A program made the position numbers and the translations under genes. 64,000 bases of DNA from Eretmocerus hayati. Lineage: Eukaryota > Arthropoda > Insecta > Hymenoptera > Aphelinidae. A model generated the notes under the pieces. It had not been told where the DNA came from. It saw only the letters and a list, made by a program, of their open reading frames with translations, and made no database searches. Of this stretch, positions 42,424 to 53,109 are shown in pieces. Each line of letters begins with the position of its first letter. Positions within the stretch are counted from its first letter, which is position 1. The stretch spans positions 86,790,748 through 86,854,747 of the forward strand of contig CM056742.1 of NCBI GenBank assembly GCA_029851415.1. The letters are read 5' to 3'.

Positions 42424-45400
42424 ATGGCGACCATAGAGAGACAGCTGAAGAACCAGACAAGGATCACCAATCATTCCATCAATTTCAAGAAAACGGGACG
42501 CGCGAGTATGACGCTAGGCGCCTGCTCGGCTAGCGTGGAAGCCTTGCAAAAACTATGGAAGACTTTCGAAGAAAATCACAACTTATTGGAGGACGATGAA
42601 GACATCGATCCTGCAGACAATTATTTCGGCAATGACGTCTTTTTACAAGTGGAAGAGTCTTTTCACACCAACCTCGGTCTCTACAAGGACCACGCACTGC
42701 AGCTGCAGCGGGAAGGAGCGGTTTTGGGCGCACCCGCAGCACATATGGGAGTAGATGCGGAAGCTCCTTCTCTAACGCTCGGCGAACTACCTGAGATCAA
42801 ACTACCAACGTTCTCCGGAGAACCTTCTGAATGGACCAAATTTCGGGACTACTTCACGGAAATGGTCGTCAAGCGCGACCTGCAACCCATCGCCAAAATG
42901 CATTACCTTCGCCAGGCGCTCGAAGGCGAAGCAGCTGATCTACTCGAGGGAGTTCCTCATACTGGTACGCATTTTGATAAAGCTTGGAAAGATCTCAAAG
43001 ATCATTATGCCAATCATCGCTTGCAAATCACGAAACTGGTGTCCAAATTGTTGACCATCAAAGGCATGGCCAATATGTCAGCTAAAGAAGTGTGCCGCGT
43101 GTGCACAGCAACTCATAACATGTTACAAGCTCTCAAAGCTTTAGGCAGTCCCATTGAGCATTGGGATCACATCACAGTATTCCTGACAGTTAGCAGGTTG
43201 ACGCCAGGAATTCAACGCAAGTGGGAAGAGCATGTTGCAAGCTCAGATGATCCACAAAGATCACCCACATTCAACGAACTGGAAAACTTCTTGGAAACAG
43301 AGCGCAAGGCTCTTACGCAATTGGAAAGTGCTAAAACTTTCAGTACTACGAGCAGTACCAAATCCGCAACGGATAACAAAACTAAACCGATCCAGAGTGG
43401 CCAACCTAAGAAGACGACGGCACACGTCGCCAAAACTGAAGAGCAGAAGCCCACCAACAAAAAACCGGTTGTTTGCTACCTCTGCAATGGAGAGCACTAC
43501 ATCGTCAGATGCGAAGATTTTCGCAGCAAGTCACCAGCGGAGCGGCGAACACTCGTCGTTTCGAAGAATCTCTGTTCTAATTGTCTTTCTTCTAGACATA
43601 AAAGTCAAGATTGCCAGAATGTTAAACGGTGTAGGTCTTGCAATGGCAAACATCACACACTTATACATTCTACTTCACCTCAGGGTCCGACGTCGAACGA
43701 GCAGCAGAAGGTTGCCGGCTCTACTCCAGCAGCTCAACAATCTACATCTGGATCCGCATCTCACACAGTATCACTACATGCCCCCGCAGCATGTCTGCAA
43801 GTGAAGAGTAACAAGACGTCGGCCACGAGTGTGCTACTTTCTACCGCCGCCATTCAAGTCCATGGTACAAACGGGCGGTTTGTGCTAGCACGCGCTCTCA
43901 TCGATCCTGGATCACAATCATCTTTCATCACGGAACAACTTAGCTCTGTTCTCAAGTTGAAGAGAACGAGTGCTCACATGCCTGTCTCTGGACTGGGCGG
44001 ACAGAAAAACGCTATTTGTCGCAGCACGGTTCGATTTGTGGTCAAACCGCATTTTGAGTCAAATTATGAATTGTCTGTATCATCTTTTGTAATACCAAAA
44101 ATTACAAATTATCAACCATTTGTAGGAGAATCCTTACCGTGGACTCACATCGGAGATCTCACTCTAGCTGATCCTGAGTATCATCAAGCTGGCAACATTG
44201 ATGTGCTTTTGGGCGCGGCTGAGCATGCCGCTATAGTTGAAGAAGGAGTTCGTCGTTCTGGCAAAACGGGAACTCCAATCGCTCTGAAAACTTCCCTTGG
44301 CTGGACGCTGTCAGGAGCTACGTCATCAGATCATATTTCATCCTCTGTATCCCTCCACGTGTCGGTGGAAGATGCAGAGTTGAACAAGTTGGTACAACGT
44401 TTTTGGGAAATTGAGGAGCCCCCGGGCTCCCCCAAGCATCGCACGGAAGGAGAAAACCACTGTGAGAATTTCTACAGAGACACTCCCACACGCAAGACGG
44501 ATGGGCGATTCGTGGTAAGTTTACCTTTGAAACCATCTATCTCTTCAGATTGGGGAAACTCATATGAAATTGCAGTCAAACGCATGCTTGCGCTGGAAAA
44601 ACGCTTCGAGCGTAATCCTGAAATTCGAGAGGCATACATCAAAGTCTTTCGAGAATACCAAGCGGCCGGTTATATGCGCCAAGTGGCTCCTATCGATCTC
44701 AAGAAATGTTATTTTCTACCTCATCACGCAGTGCTGAAAGAAAGCAGCACTAGCACTCAAGTACGCCCTGTTTTCAACGCTTCAAGCAAAACAAATACTG
44801 GGTATTCCCTGAAAGATTTCTTACATGTAGGGCCAAACCTTCTGCCCGATCTTGTACAGTTGCTCTCCCACTGGAGACTTTACCAATATGTATTCACTGC
44901 CGATTGTGCTAAAATGTATTTACAGATTGAAGTTGCCGAGTGCGACCAGCATCTCCAAGCTATCGTTTGGAGAGAAAACCCCGCAGATGACCTCCAAATC
45001 TTCTTCTTCCGCGTGGTACTTTTCGGATACGCCTCGTCTACTTTCCAAGCCACACGATCCCTTCATCAATTGGCGAACGACGAAGGGGCCGAGTTACCTC
45101 TCGGTCAGAGATTCTTCGCGAAGAGACTTACATGGACGATGTGGTCTCTGGTGGGCGGACCGTCGAGGAAGCCTTCCTCAAGCAACAGCAAGCGCTCAGC
45201 ATCACACGCAAAGGTGGCTTTCCCTTACGTAAGTGGATGGCTAATAACAATATTTTGTTGCAAAATCTCGACCCAAATCTCATAGCTCCCGCAGCCAATT
45301 TGAAGGTCGGGACTGGATCCTCGGTTCTAGGTTTAGTATGGGACCCTAAATCCGATTCTTTCGCTTACAATGTTACTTTAGAACCCATGGAAGCTAAAAT

Positions 45401-45712
45401 CACTCGTCGCAACGTTTTGTCAAAAACTTCAAAACTTTTCGATCCTCTAGGATGGATCTCTCCGGTCATCGCCACTTTGAAGATTTTCAACCAATCCTTG
45501 TGGCTCATCAGCAAAGAATGGGACGCCGAAATCCCTTCTGATCAAGCCCAGTATTGGATAAATTGTTATCAATCTCTAGCTGAAGTCGCTGAGATTAGCA
45601 TACCCCGATGGATAGACGCTGGCTCTTCCTCCGGTCTTGTTGGAATACACGGATTTGCAGACGCGTCGAAAATCGCCTACGCGGGCGTCGTATATCTTCG
45701 CATAGTCGGAAG
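42424..45712 (+). pseudogene. BEL/Pao gag-pol (frameshifted at the RT active site, 3'-truncated)
   Basis: The first ATG opens MATIERQLKNQ. Gag has the BEL-type capsid region (LPEIKLPTFSGEPSEWTKFR) and Cys motifs CYLCNGEHYIVRC, CSNCLSSRHKSQDC and CRSCNGKHH. The protease shows ALIDPGSQSSFI, where the usual Ser/Thr of D-S/T-G is Pro. RT follows with QRFWEIEEP, YFLPHHAVLKE, VRPVFNASSK and FTADCAKMYLQIEV. A one-base shift near 45105-45125, immediately before YMDDVVSGG, moves the rest to another frame, which holds WDPKSDSFAY, SKLFDPLGWISPV and the RNase H-like HGFADASKIAYAGVVY. Homology stops at gypsy-3. The product should be Gag, PR and RT without integrase. Confidence 0.9.
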
Positions 45713-46449
45713 TGTCAGGAACCTAGTCGGTTCCCAACTAGCTCTATATATACTCCGCATACGGGAGTATATGCGTATACCATATAGGCATAGATGGTAT
45801 TCTAACATATAGATGTACCTTGTATTGTAAGCTATAGATATACTATGTATCTTGATGTATAGGCATACAGAGAAGCGGAGACTTCGAGAAGCTAGGAGAA
45901 GCTCTGAGAAACCGCGAGTAGCGCCCGCGAGTCTAGACGAGGGGTGCAAGAACAAAGCGTTGCCGCACCTCACCTGCATTTCTCCTGGCCACGAATGAAG
46001 GAGGAACGCGGGGTCTGAGAGAGTATAAATAGAGCTCAAAAGCTCTGGCAAGGAGCTTAGATTCGCAGTTTACCGCGAGACTCCGCCGAGTACGTTTCGA
46101 GCCCTTAGAACCGCAGTACACCGCGAGCTCCCGTCACGTACGTTTGACCTTAGAATCACGCGCCGGGCTTCCAGTTCTCAGTACGAACTCACCTACCGAT
46201 CTGACCACGTCGCTCATTAACGCCATTCCGAGTCGAGTACCTCAGCCCTTGACGGACTCCACTCCAGTAGAATCAACCCCAGTACTTTGTGAAGTCTCTC
46301 TCTCTCTTAATTGTACTTTTGGACTAATAAACGCAGCTCTAGGGATTCCCTTGTATTTATTACTGTTCCGAATTTCCACCTACCTACCTGTCGAGTCAGG
46401 ACTCCCCAGGTGCAGTATAAAAGAACCCACGTTACGAATCCCCGTAACA
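45713..46449 (+). repeat. gypsy-3 5' LTR
   Basis: About 737 bp, TGTCAGG...GTAACA. It contains the TATA box TATAAATA at 46024, a poly(A) signal AATAAA at 46326, and near its start an inverted repeat ATATACTCC/GGGAGTATAT. A 47-base segment beginning CGCAGTTTACCGCGAG is repeated once around 46062-46155. Confidence 0.8.
46024..46031 (+). promoter_or_regulatory. gypsy-3 LTR TATA box
   Basis: TATAAATA about 300 bases before the poly(A) signal in the LTR, a suitable place for the element promoter. Confidence 0.7.
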
Positions 46450-46452
46450 AAC

Positions 46453-46470
46453 TGGTGTCAGAAGTGGGAT
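46453..46470 (+). promoter_or_regulatory. gypsy-3 primer-binding site, tRNA-Leu
   Basis: TGGTGTCAGAAGTGGGAT is the complement of the 3' end of animal tRNA-Leu(CAG), ...ATCCCACTTCTGACACCA. It starts three bases after the LTR. Confidence 0.88.
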
Positions 46471-47033
46471 ACTGCGTGGAAAAATTCGGAAAATTTTTCA
46501 GCGCGTCAACCGCGTCGCGCTTCCCCCGATTCAACCGCATACAGCTGCCACTGACAAGGAGGAAGGACAGGAAGGATGTTCATCTGGATTACCTGTTTCA
46601 TGGTCTATGCAGCATCTGGGTAAGTAATTTTATCATTACCCCAATTTTTGTCCCTCGTGGGGAGAGTCGCGAGGCACAGACTTAAATTTTCAGAAATTTT
46701 CTAGAAGCCAAATTCGGTCAAATATTATTTTATATCGGAGACCATCCATACAACAATAGTGTTGTACACGAATTATAATTGAACTCTCTTCAAGAAAATA
46801 ATTCAAAGTGATAATATTTTACTTTATACGATAGCTCAAGCCGAGCTCCCTCGCAGACAGAAGGTGCCCAATATGGATACCTATCAAACTCGCAATCATT
46901 TTCTACTTTCGCCCAAACTTGTACTCTTTGATTGACGCGTCATAGGGGAATAGCATCTAGAAATTCATATAAATTCTCGAACCCAAGTAATAAAATTGCA
47001 AGTAGTCAAAGGGATAACGAATACCACGACACA
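46471..47033 (+). other. gypsy-3 leader
   Basis: About 560 bases between the primer site and the first ATG of gag. The gag frame is open from 46932, just after a TGA, but has no ATG until 47034. No other feature seen. Confidence 0.5.
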
Positions 47034-49367
47034 ATGGGAAATGTTTCTGATATGTCAATTGAAAATAATTCAAGGAGTGATTCTGTAAGAGGCGCCGAGG
47101 CCTCCAATACTATGAGCATTACCGAAGTGAACGGGGTTGCTCGAATGAAAAAACATTTCGCGCAGCGTTCAATTGAAGGAGACCCCAAAGCCGAAAAGGT
47201 CACTTTTGCTCTTGTGGCTGCAGATATGGGATTGCAACAGCCGGGTGGATTGCATATGAAAATTGCTCTTCGCGATCTGAGTCGAATGCTTACGACAGAG
47301 TCTGAATACTTCGATGACGGGGAAATAACGGTATTGATGGATTTGAGAGAATTTCTGGAACAAACGCAGAATTCGAACGGGGCGCGTGTAAAAGTGGGGG
47401 ATATACCTGACAATAATGATTATGATCAATTTCGAGCAGAACGGATGTTCGTGGAATCCTCGCGATACGACGGACAAATACAAAATAACGAAATACTTAA
47501 CAAACGTGACGCAGATACGCGATACTCTAATGATAATAATACTGAAAAATCTACGGGCTTAACTGAATATACAATGCCGGGAGAATACCCGTGGCCTCTC
47601 GTCAGTGATGATGGATTGCAAAGGCGGTTTGATTATAGATCCAGCCAACGGCCATTCGGGGGCCAAGCTGCTGAGTCGCAGAGGTATGATGGCCAGGACC
47701 CTTGTTCCATGCATGAGGACATAGGGTCGCGCTTCAGGAATCGGCCGCATAGGGTCGGTACTGAATTGCATAGGATAAGTAGGCCTATGTTCCGTAATCA
47801 GCTCACCGAGAGCGCCGATGCGGAAACGCGAAAGATTGCCCGCCAACGACTCCCTAACAGTCAAGATGCGGAGATGCATTATTCAAAACCTAATAAGACC
47901 GCCGGCCGACCGCTCACCGGGAGCTTGGACGCTGAGATGCATTATTTAAGAAAATCAAACCAAATCGAGCAATCCGGAGAGTACGAAAAGCCACGTGAAC
48001 GTAATATAGAAAGAACCTCGTTTGAGAACCGGATCAAACGGCGCTCACGCGGACAAGACCCGTACGATGACTTGGAAAAGTCTAAACATGCAGATATCGA
48101 CGAGACAGTTTGCAATAGGTCAGAGATTTATAAAAATACTATATACGATGTGGGCATTTACAGACAGGGTTATTCTAGGGATAGCTGTGACAGTTCAGAC
48201 GAAATAATTGAAGACAATCAATCCCGACGCGAACCTAATTACGCTATACTTGGAGATGCAGATAAGATCAGGACAGAATTGAGAGTAATACAACGAAATC
48301 TGAGAGAGAGTGTGGCGGAATATGGATTGCGAATACAATATATCCATAATCGTTTGCTCATTGCATATCATACAAATACAAACCTCGGATATTGGGAACG
48401 TGAAATATATAAACAAAATGCAGATGCTGGAGCCCTCCAACGTTTTATTTCTGGACTACCAGACTCGCTCGGAGATCGAGTCCGATCAAAAAATCCTTCA
48501 AATTTACGGGATGCAATTTTTAATGCGATAGATTTCGAGAATCGAACGAACCCGGGGGATACTCCATCTTCAAAACTTCCCGGGAGTGGGGATGACCAAT
48601 TGGAAGATATGATTGGTACTTATTTAGAGAGGAAAATGAGAGAGATTGGACTAAGTGAGTCCATTTCTGAAGGATCTGCGACCATACGATCATCACAGAC
48701 TCTGGTGAGGTGTGGTTATTGTCGTAGGATAGGACATATTGAAGAAAACTGTTCTAAGAGAATACGAGATTCAAAATTCTGTGGTTATTGCCGTAAACAG
48801 AGACATGATATGAATGAGTGCCGTAATCTGAGAAACGCATTAAACGCTGGATTCATTCCAAGAAGTCAAATTGAACCATCGAAAAGGATAGGAAATATTC
48901 CAAAGCATTATACATCTCAAAGATACAATCCTTCGAATCGAACAGGTCCTATGAGGAATGATTTCCATAAGAACCGGGGTTATGCCAGAAATTTTCGCGG
49001 TAAAATCACTTATAGGGGAGATACAAATAGGAACGACAACTTTTATGGAGCAAATCGCGCACACGATTACGCAGGACGCATGCAAGAGGACATATATATC
49101 CACGACTCTAATGAACCGGATGATAGGAATTTGAGGGATTGTAAGCTACGCGAGAACGATTTCGAGGTGGATTGTGACAACCAAGATTATTATTTGAATA
49201 ATGATCAAGGAGATTTTTTTGAACAGGACGGGGGCCGTGACCAATTTTTGCAGGATCGCGGGCAAGGAAATACGCAACAAGATGATAGACATCAAAACAG
49301 ACCTGTAGAAAATCGAACTCAATCTCCAGATTCTGCGGATGCAGACTCCGGTGCTGAGATCGAATGA
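47034..49367 (+). CDS. gypsy-3 Gag, intact, 777 residues
   Basis: Starts at the first ATG, MGNVSDMSIENN. The N-terminal 300 residues are charged with no known domain. They include short repeats around DAEMHYSKPNK and DAEMHYLRKSNQ. The capsid C-terminal region lies roughly at residues 440-520 and shows LRESVAEYGLRIQYI and ALQRFISGLPDSLGDRVRS, typical of gypsy-type Gag. Two zinc knuckles follow, CGYCRRIGHIEENC and CGYCRKQRHDMNEC (both CX2CX4HX4C). The tail is Arg/Gly/Tyr/Asn-rich, then acidic and Asp/Gln-rich. It is longer than most gypsy Gags (usually 400-500). The frame has no stop, although pol is absent; Gag coats RNA and forms particles. Confidence 0.85.
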   Translation: MGNVSDMSIENNSRSDSVRGAEASNTMSITEVNGVARMKKHFAQRSIEGDPKAEKVTFALVAADMGLQQPGGLHMKIALRDLSRMLTTESEYFDDGEITVLMDLREFLEQTQNSNGARVKVGDIPDNNDYDQFRAERMFVESSRYDGQIQNNEILNKRDADTRYSNDNNTEKSTGLTEYTMPGEYPWPLVSDDGLQRRFDYRSSQRPFGGQAAESQRYDGQDPCSMHEDIGSRFRNRPHRVGTELHRISRPMFRNQLTESADAETRKIARQRLPNSQDAEMHYSKPNKTAGRPLTGSLDAEMHYLRKSNQIEQSGEYEKPRERNIERTSFENRIKRRSRGQDPYDDLEKSKHADIDETVCNRSEIYKNTIYDVGIYRQGYSRDSCDSSDEIIEDNQSRREPNYAILGDADKIRTELRVIQRNLRESVAEYGLRIQYIHNRLLIAYHTNTNLGYWEREIYKQNADAGALQRFISGLPDSLGDRVRSKNPSNLRDAIFNAIDFENRTNPGDTPSSKLPGSGDDQLEDMIGTYLERKMREIGLSESISEGSATIRSSQTLVRCGYCRRIGHIEENCSKRIRDSKFCGYCRKQRHDMNECRNLRNALNAGFIPRSQIEPSKRIGNIPKHYTSQRYNPSNRTGPMRNDFHKNRGYARNFRGKITYRGDTNRNDNFYGANRAHDYAGRMQEDIYIHDSNEPDDRNLRDCKLRENDFEVDCDNQDYYLNNDQGDFFEQDGGRDQFLQDRGQGNTQQDDRHQNRPVENRTQSPDSADADSGAEIE

Positions 49368-49370
49368 GAA

Positions 49371-50580
49371 ATTAATTGAATTATAGAGACCCAGCGATAT
49401 TTTTTTTCAGCTCTATTTTGGCAAGGAGTGTTAGAGAACGGCTATACGGAGGAATATATCACTAAAAGTCGGAATCACTAAAATTATTTATCAGTATTTG
49501 CGGGGCACGCAACGGGTATTTTGAAATAAATCCATCGGGAATTATGACAAGGAATAAAGTCTTCATCACACTCTTCTAAAGAAAATCGCATCAAATTTGC
49601 AGGGGGGAATGAATAACGGTATCTAAAGCCTGTAAGATCAATAATTCATACGCAAATAGTATACCGACACAACCTATAGCAGTTCTATGCGAATGAATCT
49701 TCAACTTGAGGCAATATTGTCCTACTCAGAGCTGAATCTAAGAATAGAAGCAAAGCCGACGGTATTCGCGATTCGAAACATTCCCTTCCACTGCACATAA
49801 GATGAAAATATCTCAGATCGATAGTACTGGAATAATCAGATGAATTGTAACCAGGGTTATAACAAAGGAAAAATTCCCGCGATAATCTCAAAGTATAGAA
49901 TGATGAGAATTCAACTGAACGTATTTAAAGTTATTTAGAGGTTATTAGAACTGCGTGTTGAGATACGGTTGAGCTTATGAGGAAACTGAATCACTCTAAT
50001 AGAAGTATACATGAAATCGACAGATTTTTAAGCTACAAGAAGAATTGTGGCACTATGTGGTGCATCGCGTAAAGCAAACTTCAGATCATGAAATATCGCA
50101 TCACACAGATGATATGTAACTGCAAAGTTCTCTTAATTTTTGTTATCAACTGGCATAACTGAAACCCTTTTGTTTCAATCAATTATACTAATTGAGTAAG
50201 ATGGAAATTGCACGCTAGAAAGCTGAATGAGTCAATATTATCATGTCTAAAAGCCAAATGCACACTCCATTGTAGTAAATACTCTAGTTCCCGTTAAAAG
50301 AATAACGAATAAAAGACCACAAATAAATGCAACAATACAGATATGAACTATTCTTCGCAAGAGAGTTTAAAGAACAGAGCAGTAGGTCAAGCTCATGATC
50401 TCGACATCTAAAAGTAGAATGATTCCACTGCATCTAGAAAATATGCCACGAAATGAGCGAGTCAGATGTGAAATAAGTCCAAAAGAATTTAAAATGACGG
50501 ATACCCCGTAATCAGAATAACTATTCATTGCACTGTGAACGATCCTTGGAGAAATAACAATTGAAGAGATTTAATTTCAC
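49371..50580. other. No gene recognised
   Basis: No coding frame with a domain and no repeat seen. It may contain unrecognised remains of gypsy-3. Confidence 0.5.
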
Positions 50581-50584
50581 TAGC

Positions 50585-51110
50585 TATGAGGCCAGCGTGC
50601 GCCTTCAGAGAATTGACAATTTATAGGGTTGAAAACATAATGAAAATGACGACTCTTGAGAATACTTACATGGTTACCCTAAGATTGGGGGGAATCGCCT
50701 GTGATTTTGAACTTTATGCTGCGGTGAATCATTTATGAGGCCAGCGTGCGCCCTCGAAGATTTGAATTGCACATGTGGTTGAATACACAATGAATATAAT
50801 GTTTTAGGGAAATTCACATGGTTTATGTGTCATTGGAATCGTCTATGATGTCGAAATATTTGCTAAGAAGGATCATCTTTGACGCCACAGTGTGGGGCGT
50901 CCTCAGAAAATTGCTCATCCAGATGGATGAATAGTAGGGAAAAGGTGATGATTTTTAGGGGTATTGGTACGATCAACCCGTAGTTGAGGCAATCGCTCAT
51001 AATTCCAGAGTTCATGTTAGGGGGGATCATTTGCGAGACCAGAGTGCTCTCAGAAATTGATAATTTATGTAGGTATATAAACGAAAAAGACGATGATTTT
51101 TGATACTTTC
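50585..51110. repeat. Degenerate tandem repeat, period about 145 bp
   Basis: ATGAGGCCAGCGTGCGCC appears near 50585 and 50733, then decays to GACGCCACAGTGTGGGGCG near 50880 and GAGACCAGAGTGCTCTC near 51031. Each is followed by CAGARAATTG-like sequence and by ATGAAAATGACGA-like sequence about 45 bases later. At least four copies. Confidence 0.65.
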
Positions 51111-51274
51111 GGAATCCCCCGATGTGGTGGACCCCACACGGCAGTGACATTTTCGATTGTGTGAAATATACGATGTGATAATTATTTAGATAGGTAGAGA
51201 ACATGAAACAATGAAATATATGATGTGATTGAAGCTCGATATATGGGATCCTTGATCGATCAGCACGCTCTGAG

Positions 51275-51680
51275 AAAAGATTGTCTGAGTGGTGGAGGCT
51301 CATAGTTGTAGGAAAATGGAGCATGTGCTCACAATGGTAGGAGATTGGAAAATGAGCCTACCATTGTAGGGAAATGTGGCGTGTGTCCACTATTGCAGAA
51401 CATTAGGATATTTTGGATTAGACCGATAACATAGGGCAACATAGGGAAAAAGGTTCGGATCGATGAAAACACTAGGAGAGGTATGGGGATACTTGAAATG
51501 TGTCCGAAAAAAATCAGAATTGATAACCGGTTCCGATGAGATCGAGTGCCACCGGAGTCCGCAAAGAAAAAGACAAATACTGGAATCCCGTAATAGTGAG
51601 TTAATGAGCGGCTCAGATGAGAATAGGTGCCACTGAGGTACGCAAAGCAACAAACAAGAACGAATAAAAACCAAGGCTCG
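51275..51680. repeat. Two small decayed tandem repeats
   Basis: At 51300-51400 a unit of about 30-40 bases containing TTGTAGGAAAATGGAGCATG repeats three times with changes. At 51510-51670 a unit of about 85 bases repeats twice, containing CCGATGAGATCGAGTGCCAC and then CAGATGAGAATAGGTGCCAC. Confidence 0.55.
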
Positions 51681-52850
51681 ATATTTTTGATGATGAATTT
51701 GGGAATCTTGTAGGTTTTTAGAAGAGGAAATCTTCTCAGATCTACTTATGCTGTTGGGCTCTTAGCTGGAAGAATCAGCGTAGTGGTAAGACCCACAACG
51801 AGATGTGATACGTGAATAAAAGTCAACCACATAGAAAGAATTGTGAGATAAATACACTTGGAAATGACGGAAACGGGCATTGGTTTCAATATTGTTGAGA
51901 TTTATGCAGATTAATTGTCACATGAGTTATGAACGAGAACTGAGCTCATTAAATCAAAAACGTGGTCGAAAATATACCCAACAAATGAAATGTGAGAGAT
52001 CTATTGAGATTATAAACAGCGGATGATATAAGTATTTTCTGGAGATAAAGCATTTGGCTCAGACAGAATAATCCATCGTGGAATCATTTAATTGCTGATG
52101 ATTAATGTACGATCTCGAGTTATTCGGTGACTACGGAAGATCCTAATGGAAATCAATGTCTCAGATGGATAGGAATACGCTATCCCCCCTGAACTCATAA
52201 ATTCTCAAAATATCTAGTAGCCTTAGCCACTAGTCGGGACAAACAAAACGAGATCTATCGTGGCAAAATCAATATTCATGCGTGTACAGTTCCTTATGAG
52301 ATTCGATTCATCTCTTTATTGCGATTTGAGTCATTTCTGTGATGAATAGTATATGTAATTGCTCTAAATACTTTCTTGTAACAAACACTCATACGGACGA
52401 AAGGAAATTCATTGTTCTCCTTATAAATTTCGCCTGAAATGATCATATTCAATTTTGTCGAGTAGGATTAACTCATATGTGAGTCCACCAAAGGATAAAT
52501 GGACATGAGATTCAAACGATTCATTACCTCCCTCACTAACAATGAATTGAGGAGCCAACTCGTCTGGTTTTTGTTAGGAGTAGTGATAATTTGGACGCAT
52601 TAGTTACGTCAAAGTTGCGGGAAAATTTTATACGAACAAAATGATACAATAGAGCAGCAGAAAATATGTCGGTGGAAGTTCCATGTCCCTCTCACAAGTT
52701 CCTTAGGTTCTAACAGTCTAGAAAATCTGCTTCACTGACGATTTCCCCAGCTCTGTAAGTCGTTAATGAGTCAGCTCACTAAGATGCTTGAGGTATCGAG
52801 TTGAACTCAGAAGTGGTGACTTGAGTCACTCGCTGTATCTTCAGGATACA
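51681..52850. other. No gene recognised
   Basis: Short frames only. I see no repeat, terminal structure or RNA-like fold. Confidence 0.5.
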
Positions 52851-52853
52851 CGG

Positions 52854-53109
52854 AACGCTATCTAGCGTGGCTATATTAGTGCAGGTGATGGCCAAAACAG
52901 TGCTCATAAAAGGGTGTGACTGGAGTATCTGCTGGGGCGAATCATCTCGCTTACGAAAATTAAACCGGTGTTTCTCGTTAGAATGCTATATAGCATGGAT
53001 GTACTAGTGCAGGTGATGGCCAAAACAGTGCTCATGAAAGAGTGTGACTGGAGTATCTGCTGGGGTGAATCATCTCGCTTACGAAGATCAAACTAGTGTT
53101 TTTCGATAT
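52854..53109. repeat. 128-bp tandem duplication, each copy with a palindrome
   Basis: Two adjacent copies share GTGCAGGTGATGGCCAAAAC and GTGTGACTGGAGTATCTGCT. Each starts with a 14-base palindrome, ACGCTATCTAGCGT in the first and ATGCTATATAGCAT in the second. The outer C-G pair of one is T-A in the other, so the inverted symmetry is kept despite change. Confidence 0.85.

Larger units (their letters stand above)
37899..45712 (+). mobile_element. BEL/Pao element, 3'-truncated by gypsy-3
   Basis: In order: LTR with poly(A) signal, tRNA-Gly primer site, ~0.9-kb leader, ~2.9-kb minisatellite, then a single gag-pol frame with BEL/Pao-type Gag, aspartic protease, RT and the start of the Pao RNase H region. 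The sequence ends where gypsy-3's LTR begins; the rest of pol and the 3' LTR are not in the window. The left LTR edge is estimated. Confidence 0.8.
45713..49367 (+). mobile_element. Ty3/gypsy element gypsy-3: 5' LTR, primer site and gag only
   Basis: An LTR begins TGTCAGGAAC inside the BEL RNase H region. A tRNA-Leu primer site follows, then a leader and a long gag. No protease, RT or integrase and no second LTR appear in the next 15 kb. Either the 3' part was deleted, or this is a derivative that keeps only gag. The right boundary is unknown and is placed at the end of gag. Confidence 0.75.
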
